A stretch of DNA of 24,602 nt from Actinomycetota bacterium (GTDB lineage Bacteria > Actinomycetota > Actinomycetes > Nanopelagicales > Nanopelagicaceae): NCBI GenBank assembly GCA_009699765.1, contig WLNN01000004.1:1-24602 (forward strand), written 5' to 3'. Positions 15,579 to 23,100 of this stretch are shown piece by piece. The notes beneath the pieces were generated by a model. It had not been told where the DNA came from, searched no databases, and saw only the letters and a list, made by a program, of their open reading frames with translations. Made by a program: the position numbers and the translations under genes. The first letter of the stretch is position 1. Every line of letters starts with the position of its first letter.

Positions 15579-15842
15579 TTAAATCCCGCGCAAGAAATCT
15601 GGATTGTCATCGGGCGGCAGAATACGTGGCTTGCCCCTTTTGATTCGCGGTTGGCGTGGGCCATTGCGGCCTATAAAAAGGTAGGAGAGCGAGCCAATAG
15701 TTCCAAAGAAGAAAATGATAAGTAGCCAGCCCCACTTAGGTAGCTTTCTAATTTGTGTTTCATCACGCATTGCGCAATCTACAAAACTGTAGAACGAAAG
15801 TGCCAGTGAGAGAATTAAAAAGAAGCCTTCTATCTTAACCAT
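15579..15842 (-). CDS. Small membrane protein, PLDc_N-like, in the men operon
   Basis: An 87-residue protein with two membrane helices: residues about 4-23 and WGWLLIIFFFGTIGSLSYLFIG (about 42-62 in total span), separated by a short charged loop (MRDETQIRKLPK). The pattern of a Trp-rich second helix ending in a short Gly-Arg linker and a Pro-Arg-rich tail fits the small 'phospholipase D N-terminal-like' (PLDc_N) domain proteins of actinobacteria; no phospholipase motif (HKD) is present, so it is not an enzyme of that type. It starts inside the end of menA (8-base overlap, ATGGTTAA), so it is translated with the menE-menA operon. Function is unknown. Confidence 0.85.
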   Translation of the reverse strand: MVKIEGFFLILSLALSFYSFVDCAMRDETQIRKLPKWGWLLIIFFFGTIGSLSYLFIGRNGPRQPRIKRGKPRILPPDDNPDFLRGI

Positions 15843-16689
15843 GGCTTAATACTAATGAGATTGCGAAGAGAATAGAAAACTGAAGTTGAAGCTTTCCGGT
15901 GGACGCCAAGAAAGGGATGAGTTCGCGGCCTTGAGCCTGACCTAAGACGCCCCGAACTAGGCGCAGCGCGACTGGAGTTGTAAGTAATACCAGAAGCAAC
16001 CATGGATTGCGCATGGCAATGACAGCGATATATCCAAATGCGATAAGTGTCGCAAAAAAATAGCGTGCCTTGCGGTCGCCCAATCGGACAGCAAGAGTCT
16101 TCTTACCTGCCGGTGCATCAAGTGCTCGATCTCTAATGTTGTTAATTGCGAGTAGAGCGCAAGCGAAAGTTCCCATTGGGATAGATGCCAGAAGTGCATC
16201 AAAAGTAATTCTCTCGCTCTGAACATAGAATGTTCCGACAGTAGCTACAACGCCGAAGAATATAAAGACAAATAATTCACCTAGACCGAGATATCCATAT
16301 GGATTCTTTCCTCCGGTGTAACCCCACGCTGCAAGAATTGCGAGTGCGCCAACCAGAATCAACCACCACGATGTCATTGCAGAAAGAGCAAGACCTGCAA
16401 TTGCAGCTACGGCAAAAGAGATAAATGCGGCGCGCTTTACCGAAACAGGAGTCGCTAGTCCTGATGCTGTAATGCGAGTGGGACCAACTCGATCAGTATC
16501 TGTTCCACGAATTCCATCAGAGTAATCGTTTGCGTAATTAACGCCGACTTGCAATGCGAGACTGACAAAGAGAGCAAGCAGTGCGGGCAATGGTGAGAAA
16601 TCGCTTCCTGCTAGCGCACTTGCTACAAGAACTGGCGCCACGGCCGCGGGCAATGTGCGAGGTCTGGCTCCGATTACCCACTTATTCAT
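15835..16689 (-). CDS. menA: 1,4-dihydroxy-2-naphthoate polyprenyltransferase
   Basis: A 284-residue integral membrane prenyltransferase of the UbiA superfamily that joins a polyprenyl chain to DHNA, giving demethylmenaquinone. NYANDYSDGIRGTD holds the first Asp-rich motif (Asn54, Asp55, Asp58); NNIRDRALDAPAGKKTLAVR is the second. The N-terminus WVIGARPRTLPAAVAPV is typical for MenA. The ATG at 16689 is chosen because [10 protein letters not shown] matches the usual start; an in-frame ATG 30 bases earlier would lie deeper in menE. The start overlaps the menE stop by 8 bases (ATGAATAA), and the next gene overlaps its own stop by 8 bases. Confidence 0.95.
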   Translation of the reverse strand: MNKWVIGARPRTLPAAVAPVLVASALAGSDFSPLPALLALFVSLALQVGVNYANDYSDGIRGTDTDRVGPTRITASGLATPVSVKRAAFISFAVAAIAGLALSAMTSWWLILVGALAILAAWGYTGGKNPYGYLGLGELFVFIFFGVVATVGTFYVQSERITFDALLASIPMGTFACALLAINNIRDRALDAPAGKKTLAVRLGDRKARYFFATLIAFGYIAVIAMRNPWLLLVLLTTPVALRLVRGVLGQAQGRELIPFLASTGKLQLQFSILFAISLVLSHG

Positions 16690-17743
16690 GTACCAGACCA
16701 ACCAATGCAACTCGATCAACTTTTCCGATACCGATTAATGGTAATTCACTTAAGTGGTGGAAGCCTTTAGCTTTTGCTGCACTGCTAATTTCGCGTTCAA
16801 GCACACTTTGAATTTTTGACTCTAATGAAGAATCTCCACCTGCAATTGCAATATGAATTGCTTGACCCCACTCATTATCTGGAACAGCAAATGCGGCGCT
16901 CTGAAATTGCGGAAACGATGCTGCCAAAATTCTTTCGATTGCGGCAAGTGAAATGTTTTCTCCGCCTGTAATAACAACGTCATCGATTCGACCATCGATG
17001 ACTAGTTTCCCATCCTCTAGATGTCCAGCATCTGAGGTATAGAACCAACCATCTGAGTCAATTAAATCGTCCGCAACTGCCTTACCCTTAATTGCAATTT
17101 GATCATCTTTACCGATTTTAATTTCAATTCCGTCGAGCGGAGTTCCGTTATATACACAGCCACCGGAGGTTTCAGTCGAACCGTAAGTTTCAACGAGATC
17201 AATTCCGGCTTCAGTTGCTTGGGCACGTAGCTCACTTGTAAGCGCAGCCCCACCAACTAAAACCGCTCGTGCACTCTTCAAATGTTCGAGAAGATTCGTA
17301 TCACCATTAAGAGCTCGGAAAAGTTGGGTAGGCACAATCGCTGTGAAATCTACTTTTGGAAATTTGCCTTCATAGCCGAGCAAATTGATTGGATGTGTTC
17401 CGAGTTCAAGTGAACGGATTAAGACATTTATTCCGGCGATGTGATTAAGTGGAAGTAATAGTGACCAGGTATTTCCGAATTCAGCTTTGAGGTACGCATT
17501 AGAAGATTTTGCAGATGCCAAGAGGGCTGAGGCCGAGAGTGCAATCTCTTTTGCGATTCCAGAACTTCCCGTAGTTGTGACCACAAGAACGGTTCGCTCA
17601 GAGACCATCTCTAACTTGGTTGGGGCAAGAGCAAGAGCAGGGCCGTCTGAAGCCAGCGCCTTTGCGATACGAGCCATTAACTCGCTCAGGTTCCACGCGG
17701 GATCGACTGTGCGGAGTTCTCGTTGTTGTGACCTTTGCTCCAT
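16682..17743 (-). CDS. menE: o-Succinylbenzoate-CoA ligase
   Basis: A 353-residue ANL-superfamily enzyme that adenylates o-succinylbenzoate and joins it to CoA. Visible motifs: phosphate-binding [11 protein letters not shown] (56-66), the A5 motif [11 protein letters not shown] (185-195), the TSD segment (236-238) and [14 protein letters not shown] (251-264) at the domain hinge, and GKVDR near the end with the catalytic Lys of the C-terminal domain. It is shorter than the 450-500 residues of many MenE, as is common in actinobacteria. It is divergent from menB across 42 bases. A TAGCCT box lies 9 bases before the ATG and no Shine-Dalgarno sequence is seen. Confidence 0.93.
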   Translation of the reverse strand: MEQRSQQRELRTVDPAWNLSELMARIAKALASDGPALALAPTKLEMVSERTVLVVTTTGSSGIAKEIALSASALLASAKSSNAYLKAEFGNTWSLLLPLNHIAGINVLIRSLELGTHPINLLGYEGKFPKVDFTAIVPTQLFRALNGDTNLLEHLKSARAVLVGGAALTSELRAQATEAGIDLVETYGSTETSGGCVYNGTPLDGIEIKIGKDDQIAIKGKAVADDLIDSDGWFYTSDAGHLEDGKLVIDGRIDDVVITGGENISLAAIERILAASFPQFQSAAFAVPDNEWGQAIHIAIAGGDSSLESKIQSVLEREISSAAKAKGFHHLSELPLIGIGKVDRVALVGLVHE

Positions 17744-17751
17744 TGCCCGCG

Positions 17752-17758
17752 TAGGCTA
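17752..17758. promoter_or_regulatory. Overlapping divergent -10 boxes of menB and menE
   Basis: The seven bases TAGGCTA contain TAGGCT for menB on the plus strand (17752-17757) and TAGCCT for menE on the minus strand (17753-17758). For menE the box is 9 bases from the ATG. For menB transcription would start near 17764, leaving a leader of about 22 bases. A possible menB -35 is GTGACC at 17728-17733 (18-base spacer). Only one polymerase could occupy the site at a time. Confidence 0.45.
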
Positions 17759-17776
17759 TCGCCCGTACTCAACAAT

Positions 17777-17782
17777 GGAGGA
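17777..17782 (+). promoter_or_regulatory. Ribosome binding site deciding the menB start
   Basis: GGAGGA, the strongest Shine-Dalgarno sequence in the window, lies 3-4 bases before a GTG at 17786. The spacing is short but supports GTG over the upstream in-frame ATG at 17735, which would place the start inside menE and upstream of the promoter. Confidence 0.6.
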
Positions 17783-17785
17783 ATC

Positions 17786-18664
17786 GTGAGCAAGCCAATC
17801 AAGCGTGATTTTGGTGACCGCAGCATCCCTAAGTGGGCGACCGCCCGCGGGGGAGAGAACTTCACCGATATTAAGTATGAGACAGCCGATGGAATGGCGA
17901 AAATAACAATCAATCGCCCCGAGGTCCGCAACGCTTTCCGCCCACAAACAATTATTGAGTTGAAGTCTGCTTTTGATTTAGCTCGCGATAACTCAGAGGT
18001 CGGCGTAATTATTTTTACTGGTCAAGGCAGCGAAGCATTTTGTTCGGGCGGAGATATCAGCGTTCGCGGAGATGATGGCTATCTTGGCGATGATGATCTT
18101 GGCCAGCAAGGTATGGGACGACTCAACGTTCTCGATTTACAAGTTCAAATACGTCGAACACCAAAACCAGTTGTTGCAATGATTGCCGGTTGGGCAATTG
18201 GTGGCGGTCATGTTCTACATGTTGTCTGCGATATTTCTATCGCTGCAGATAATGCAAAGTTTGGTCAGACAGGTCCAATGGTTGGTTCTTTTGACGGCGG
18301 TTATGGTTCAGGACTTCTAGCCCGCAATGTTGGCCAGAAGAAGGCACGCGAAATTTGGTTTATGACCCGACAATACGATGCGCAAGAAGCATTAGATATG
18401 GGACTCGTAAATACTGTTGTGCCACTTGCTGAACTTGAAGCTGAAACCGTTTCTTGGTGTCGTGAGATGTTGCAAAATTCTCCAATGGCAATTCGCCTCA
18501 TAAAGGCAAGTATGAATGCAGCCGATGACGGGCTAGCTGGAATTCAACAATTAGCTGGCGATGCAACACTTCTATTTTATTTAAGTGAAGAAGGACAAGA
18601 AGGCCGCGATGCATATAAAGAAAAACGCAAGCCTGACTTTGGAAAGTTTCCTAAGCGCCCATAA
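17786..18664 (+). CDS. menB: 1,4-dihydroxy-2-naphthoyl-CoA synthase
   Basis: A 292-residue crotonase-fold enzyme that closes the ring of o-succinylbenzoyl-CoA to give DHNA-Co[12 protein letters not shown] (85-95) and [10 protein letters not shown] (134-143) build the oxyanion hole, and [11 protein letters not shown] (155-165) carries the MenB-specific Ser158 and Asp160. The length matches MenB. The start is the GTG at 17786 with a GGAGGA ribosome binding site. A four-codon reading frame (17775-17789) ends across this start. The stop shares one base with the menC start (TAATG), beginning the coupled menBCD operon. Confidence 0.96.
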   Translation: MSKPIKRDFGDRSIPKWATARGGENFTDIKYETADGMAKITINRPEVRNAFRPQTIIELKSAFDLARDNSEVGVIIFTGQGSEAFCSGGDISVRGDDGYLGDDDLGQQGMGRLNVLDLQVQIRRTPKPVVAMIAGWAIGGGHVLHVVCDISIAADNAKFGQTGPMVGSFDGGYGSGLLARNVGQKKAREIWFMTRQYDAQEALDMGLVNTVVPLAELEAETVSWCREMLQNSPMAIRLIKASMNAADDGLAGIQQLAGDATLLFYLSEEGQEGRDAYKEKRKPDFGKFPKRP

Positions 18665-19614
18665 TGTTTCAAGAGCTGCTCTCCACCATGCGCGTTGTCG
18701 CGCTACCCATGAAGACAAATTTTCGTGGCGTTACGGTGCGAGAAGTTGCACTTTTTCGTGGTGAATACGGCTGGGCAGAGTTTTCGCCATTTCTGGAATA
18801 CGGTGATGATGAATCTTCTCTCTGGCTTAAATCAGCAATAGAGGCAGCAACTTCAGAGCGACCTACTATTTATCGCACCCAAATCCCTGTAAATGGCACC
18901 ATTCCTGCAATAAACGATAAGAGTGTAATCAAGAGACTTATCGAGAGTTACCCCGGTGTTTCAACTTTTAAAGTCAAAGTGGGGGAGAACCTCCCCGAAG
19001 ATATTGCTCGCTTGGCACAAATTCGCTCACTCGGGAGAAAAATAAAGATCAGAATCGATGTCAATGGCGGATGGACAGTCGATCAGGCACTTACAAATCT
19101 TTATGCGATGTATGAAGAAGTCGGTCCATTTGAATATGTTGAACAACCTTGCTCTACGGTGGAAGAACTGCGCGAGCTAAAATCCAAAATTCGAATTCCG
19201 TTATTGATTGCTGCAGATGAAGTAATTCGCAAGGTGGCCGATCCATTTGCAATCGATTTGGAAGGTGCAGCAGATATCCTGATGCTCAAAGTACAACCGC
19301 TCGGTGGAATCGCTCGCTCTCTAGCGATAGCAGGACATCACAAACTTCCGGTCGTCGTCTCAAGTGCGCTAGAAAGTGCGGTCGGTATTGGCTACGGGCT
19401 AGAACTAGCTGCATCTATCGAGAACCTCTCCTTTGATTGCGGTTTAGCTACAGGCTCATTAATCTCTGTAGATGTCGCAACACTTCCTATCGAAGATGGC
19501 GCAATTTCTCTAACAGATCTAGATATTCGTCTTGATGGGCTTGATGTGGCGCCCGATCGATTCGAATGGTGGAAGAATCGCACCATGCGCTGCGCCGAGA
19601 AGTTAGGTATTTAA
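18664..19614 (+). CDS. menC: o-Succinylbenzoate synthase
   Basis: A 316-residue enolase-superfamily enzyme that dehydrates SHCHC to o-succinylbenzoate. Key residues are in place: KVKVGE (Lys103, Lys105), RIDVNGGW (Asp132), YVEQP (Glu160), AADE (Asp185, the third metal ligand) and MLKVQPLGG (Lys209). Length is normal for the actinobacterial MenC group. It overlaps menB and menD by one base on each side (TAATG), so its expression is tied to both. The SHCHC it uses must be made by MenH, which has no candidate in this window. Confidence 0.94.
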   Translation: MFQELLSTMRVVALPMKTNFRGVTVREVALFRGEYGWAEFSPFLEYGDDESSLWLKSAIEAATSERPTIYRTQIPVNGTIPAINDKSVIKRLIESYPGVSTFKVKVGENLPEDIARLAQIRSLGRKIKIRIDVNGGWTVDQALTNLYAMYEEVGPFEYVEQPCSTVEELRELKSKIRIPLLIAADEVIRKVADPFAIDLEGAADILMLKVQPLGGIARSLAIAGHHKLPVVVSSALESAVGIGYGLELAASIENLSFDCGLATGSLISVDVATLPIEDGAISLTDLDIRLDGLDVAPDRFEWWKNRTMRCAEKLGI

Positions 19615-21188
19615 TGAACGCCTCTACGACTCTCGCACGGACAATTGTTAAGCAAATTCTCGAAGCTGGAATAACAGATGTCGTCATCTCTCCGGGATCT
19701 CGAAATGCTCCACTGACTATTGCATTTTTTGAAGCATCAAAGCGAGGCCTCATTAAACTTCATACGCGTATTGATGAACGCACTGCCGCTTTCTTCGCTC
19801 TCGGCATTACAAAAGCAAGTGGGCGTCCCGTTCCGATTGTCTGTACATCAGGTACCGCAGTTGCCAACTATCACCCAGCAGTCTTAGAGGCATCGCACTC
19901 AAATCTTCCGCTGCTAGTGATTACAGCAGACCGACCTGCAGAGTTGCGTCGCACAGGCGCAAATCAAACTACCGAGCAAGCGCGAATCTTCGGTAAGGCC
20001 GTTCGTTACTTCGCTGATATTTCAGGAAGTGCATATCCGATGGAGCTGCCGTTTAACTCACTGAAATCAGGACCGGTACATCTCAACGTTCAATTTGCCG
20101 AGCCGCTTAATTCTGATGACGATAGTGATTGGTTAGCCAATATTGGCTCTAAACCTCCACGCGATTTCAATCGAAAATTGCCAGGAACTTTCTATACCAA
20201 ATCAACTCGCGGAGTTCTAGTTATTGGTCATGATCGAGGTGGCTTAAACATTGAAGAAGTCAGACAATTCACTCTTGAATTAGGGTGGCCGGTAGTCGCT
20301 GAAGATCCGCTCTCATTTGAGAACGCTCTTTCGCATTCAAGTATTTTTCTAACATCGAAATCAGTTACTGACGAGCTTGCTCCAGATACTGTTGTGGTCA
20401 TCGGTCGCACAACACTTTCTCGCTCAATAAACCGACTGATATCTACGGCGCGCAAAACAGTTGTGATTGATCCCCGCACCTTGACCGTCGATACAGATCG
20501 AACTGCAGACCAGAAGTTCATAGCGATTCCTACAATCGAAGTCCCACCTGTTGATTCAGAATACGTCGAGCGCTGGAGAAAATTCTCAGATCGCACCGCA
20601 AAGAAAATTGCGGATCTATCGCAATGGTCCGAAGCGCTAGTAGCTCGTGAAATTGGTCGTTGCATACCAGTAGGCACATCTCTCTTCATCTCCTCATCTC
20701 GCCCTATTCGCGATGTAGAAGGGTTTGCAGTCGCACGCACAGGAGTAGAAACTTTTGCTAATCGTGGTCTTGCAGGTATAGATGGAAATATCTCGACAGC
20801 TCTCGGAATTGCATCACAGCGCAGAGCGACAATTGCGGTGCTTGGGGATTTAAGTTTCTTGCATGATTTGACCGGATTGGTTCACCAAGAAGAGATAAAT
20901 CTGAAGATAGTTGTAATCAACAACAATGGTGGCGGAATTTTCTCAACACTAGGTCATCGCGGAGTGGATGGATTTGAAGCAATCTTCGGTACTCCTCATA
21001 ATCTCGATTTAGCAAAGGTTGGAGCGGCTTTTGGGTTGAAAACTTCAGTGATTAACAAGGAGTCTGAGTTAGTCCCTGAATTATCGAAAGCAATAAGTGG
21101 TATTTCTTTGGTAGTTGTAAATGTTCCAGATCGTGAGAGCAATGCAGATAATCTGCTTGCAATTTATAAATCTATTGATTCGATTTAA
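19614..21188 (+). CDS. menD: SEPHCHC synthase
   Basis: A 524-residue thiamin-diphosphate enzyme that condenses isochorismate with 2-oxoglutarate to SEPHCHC, the first committed step. VVISPGSRNAPLTIAF near the N-terminus, ITADRPAELRRTGANQT in the pyrimidine-binding domain and LGDLSFLHDLTGL with NNNGGGIFS in the diphosphate-binding domain are MenD signatures; the Asp and Asn of this last part bind the metal. The start is the ATG at 19614, overlapping the menC stop by one base; the longer open frame starts inside menC. The end overlaps menF on the other strand by 4 bases, and both stops come from the palindrome TTAA. Confidence 0.96.
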   Translation: MNASTTLARTIVKQILEAGITDVVISPGSRNAPLTIAFFEASKRGLIKLHTRIDERTAAFFALGITKASGRPVPIVCTSGTAVANYHPAVLEASHSNLPLLVITADRPAELRRTGANQTTEQARIFGKAVRYFADISGSAYPMELPFNSLKSGPVHLNVQFAEPLNSDDDSDWLANIGSKPPRDFNRKLPGTFYTKSTRGVLVIGHDRGGLNIEEVRQFTLELGWPVVAEDPLSFENALSHSSIFLTSKSVTDELAPDTVVVIGRTTLSRSINRLISTARKTVVIDPRTLTVDTDRTADQKFIAIPTIEVPPVDSEYVERWRKFSDRTAKKIADLSQWSEALVAREIGRCIPVGTSLFISSSRPIRDVEGFAVARTGVETFANRGLAGIDGNISTALGIASQRRATIAVLGDLSFLHDLTGLVHQEEINLKIVVINNNGGGIFSTLGHRGVDGFEAIFGTPHNLDLAKVGAAFGLKTSVINKESELVPELSKAISGISLVVVNVPDRESNADNLLAIYKSIDSI

Positions 21189-22402
21189 AGAGCGCTGCGT
21201 ATAGCGCTAAATTTTGCATTGCTTTCGGCTAGCTCTACAACTGGGTCAGATCCAGCAACAATTCCACAACCTGCGAAAATTCGAATCTGATTATCAGTAA
21301 CTTGTCCTGATCGAAGAGCAATTCCTAGTTCACCGTCTCCACGTGCATCGATCCATCCAACTGGACCTGCATAGCGACCGCGATTCATTCCCTCTATCTC
21401 ATCAATAACATCAAATGCGATGTTACGAGGCGTTCCGCATACTGCAGCGGATGGATGAAGACTATTAAGCAATGCAAATGCATCAAGATGGTGCTTCGAT
21501 TCTAGTAAAGCACCTGTCACATCAGTTGCGAGATGCATGACATTCGCTAAGTGCAGAACAAAAGGAACATCAGGAACGTTTGTAGATGAGCAGAAAGGTT
21601 CTAGGGCTTCAGCAACAGAACGGACCGCGTATTCGTGCTCTTCCAAATCCTTCGATGATCGCGCAAGAGATCCTGCCAGCGCGAGATCACGTGCATCATC
21701 TCCAGTCTTCGGGATTGTGCCAGCAAGAACTCGAGAAGTAACCATTCCACGGGATAAGCGAAGTAAAAGCTCAGGAGTGGCACCGATTAATCCATCAACG
21801 GAGAAGACCCAGGTTGCTGGATAGTCGTGTGCAAGCGAATTTAGGATTGGACGTACATCAATAGTTTTATCTGCTTCAGCAATCAAATCCCTGGCCAGAA
21901 CTACCTTATCTATCTCGGTTTTATCAATCTTTGCAATTGCTTGGGCAACTCGGGTCATCCATTGATCTTCAGTCAAAGTACCTTGCTGCCATTGAAAACT
22001 CTGCTTGATAAATGCTGGCGCAGTATCTGGCAACGAAGGTTGAGTTTCGCTACCAATCCATGTAATCCAAGAGTTTTCACCTTTTTTGCCAACAATTACA
22101 CGGGGAATTACCGCGATGGATTCTTCATTTCGATCAAAACTAAATGAGGTAAATAGAACTGGACCGGTTCCGCTTCCATGTACCGCGTTGGAGACTGAGA
22201 AAGTCTCTAATTGTTGATGCCACCAATTACGTACTTGTTCAAATCGATCTTTACCGCGGACACGAATTGATGCGTATTCACCCCATCCAACTAAACCATC
22301 GCTGCCGCGTACCCATGAATACGGGGATGCATCAGGCAATAATTGCAAAAGGGGGAGGTGCGCACCAATACGGTTGGTGGTTACTGGAACAAGTGAAGGC
22401 AT
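21185..22402 (-). CDS. menF: Isochorismate synthase
   Basis: A 405-residue chorismate-binding enzyme that turns chorismate into isochorismate, the substrate of MenD. The C-terminal chorismate-binding domain shows KVVLARDLIAEAD (the Lys is the likely water-activating base), ATPELLLRLSRG, RVLAGTIPKTGDDARD, HLATDVTGALLES and LHPSAAVCGTPR, then GPVGWIDARGDGE with the Mg-binding region. No lyase-specific salicylate synthase features stand out and the men context supports menaquinone use; entC-type siderophore function cannot be excluded by sequence alone. It lies 3 bases after bioY, forming a bioY-menF unit, and is convergent with menD. Confidence 0.93.
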   Translation of the reverse strand: MPSLVPVTTNRIGAHLPLLQLLPDASPYSWVRGSDGLVGWGEYASIRVRGKDRFEQVRNWWHQQLETFSVSNAVHGSGTGPVLFTSFSFDRNEESIAVIPRVIVGKKGENSWITWIGSETQPSLPDTAPAFIKQSFQWQQGTLTEDQWMTRVAQAIAKIDKTEIDKVVLARDLIAEADKTIDVRPILNSLAHDYPATWVFSVDGLIGATPELLLRLSRGMVTSRVLAGTIPKTGDDARDLALAGSLARSSKDLEEHEYAVRSVAEALEPFCSSTNVPDVPFVLHLANVMHLATDVTGALLESKHHLDAFALLNSLHPSAAVCGTPRNIAFDVIDEIEGMNRGRYAGPVGWIDARGDGELGIALRSGQVTDNQIRIFAGCGIVAGSDPVVELAESNAKFSAIRSAL

Positions 22403-22405
22403 AAG

Positions 22406-23002
22406 TTAATTTTTTAGAGTGGATGCAATCTTGCGCCACACGAGTGGAAGCGATGTTGCAACAATTGCAATTTTAAGAGCTTCACCAATAATGAACGGTG
22501 TAAAACCAATTGAGAAAGTCTTCGACCATGTGAGATCAAGTGATGCATGGAGCCATGTCAATCCAAATGCAAAGATGATTGCATTACCGGCAAAGAGTGC
22601 AGGAAATGATGTAACAAATTTTTGATCAGCTTTACGGTCTGCGAGATAACCGAGAATTAATGAAGCAACAAGCATTCCAACAAGATATCCGCCGGTTGCC
22701 CCTGTTAAACGTGCAATTCCGTGATTTGCTGAGGTTGCAGAAGGAGCAAAAATTGGAGCACCAGCGATACCTGCCAAGAGGTAAGCCGCGAAAGTTGTTA
22801 CGCCAAGGCGAGCGCCATAAGTGGTTCCAACAAGTAGGACTGCGAGAGTCTGTCCGGTTACGGGAACCGGTGATCCTGGAACAGGAATTGAGAGCTGAGC
22901 CATCGCTGAAATAAAGGCGACCCCACCCACAATAAAGAGAGCATGAGTAAGGGCAGTGCTTCGTGGGACTACAGCGGTTCGAAGTGTGGCCATTGATGAC
23001 AT
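22406..23002 (-). CDS. bioY: Biotin transporter BioY (ECF S component)
   Basis: A 198-residue membrane protein with about six helices, the substrate-binding component of an energy-coupling-factor biotin importer. PVPVTGQTLAVLLVGTTYGA and LLAGIAGAPIF are the family's conserved N-terminal and loop segments; GATGGYLVGML follows. The start is the ATG at 23002 (MSSMATL) because GAGGAG (23008-23013) lies 5 bases before it; another in-frame ATG 24 bases upstream lacks this. No bioM/bioN or EcfAT genes are in the window, so BioY must work alone or use shared modules. It precedes menF by 3 bases; its presence suggests biotin uptake matters to this cell. Confidence 0.93.
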   Translation of the reverse strand: MSSMATLRTAVVPRSTALTHALFIVGGVAFISAMAQLSIPVPGSPVPVTGQTLAVLLVGTTYGARLGVTTFAAYLLAGIAGAPIFAPSATSANHGIARLTGATGGYLVGMLVASLILGYLADRKADQKFVTSFPALFAGNAIIFAFGLTWLHASLDLTWSKTFSIGFTPFIIGEALKIAIVATSLPLVWRKIASTLKN

Positions 23003-23007
23003 AGGTG

Positions 23008-23013
23008 CTCCTC
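23008..23013 (-). promoter_or_regulatory. Ribosome binding site deciding the bioY start
   Basis: GAGGAG on the minus strand, 5 bases before the ATG at 23002, favours this start over the in-frame ATG at 23026. No BirA-type operator or riboswitch could be recognised in the 98-base gap upstream. Confidence 0.55.
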
Positions 23014-23052
23014 GTGTAAATCTCATATACGAATCAAGCTCAGATCAAGAAC

Positions 23053-23083
23053 CTGACGGTTAAGTTGTGGGAGAGCCTACTAT
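23053..23083 (+). promoter_or_regulatory. Possible menG promoter
   Basis: CTGACG (23053-23058) and TACTAT (23078-23083) are 19 bases apart in the bioY-menG gap. A start near 23090 would leave a leader of about 10 bases that contains GGGAG (23087-23091) only partly, so start and ribosome binding are uncertain. Confidence 0.3.
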
Positions 23084-23100
23084 TGCGGGAGAATACTTAT

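Noticed and set aside
19566..19613. Longer menD starting inside menC
   Set aside because: The ATG at 19614 follows the same TAATG pattern as menB-menC and starts at the conserved MenD N-terminus.
23065..23100. menG start at TTG 23065
   Set aside because: The extra residues are not typical of UbiE proteins, and the ATG at 23101 has a GGGAG site 9 bases upstream.
23003..23100. Possible biotin-responsive operator or riboswitch upstream of bioY
   Set aside because: This is the largest gap (98 bases), but I see no long palindrome or riboswitch-like core; only a ribosome binding site and a possible menG promoter.
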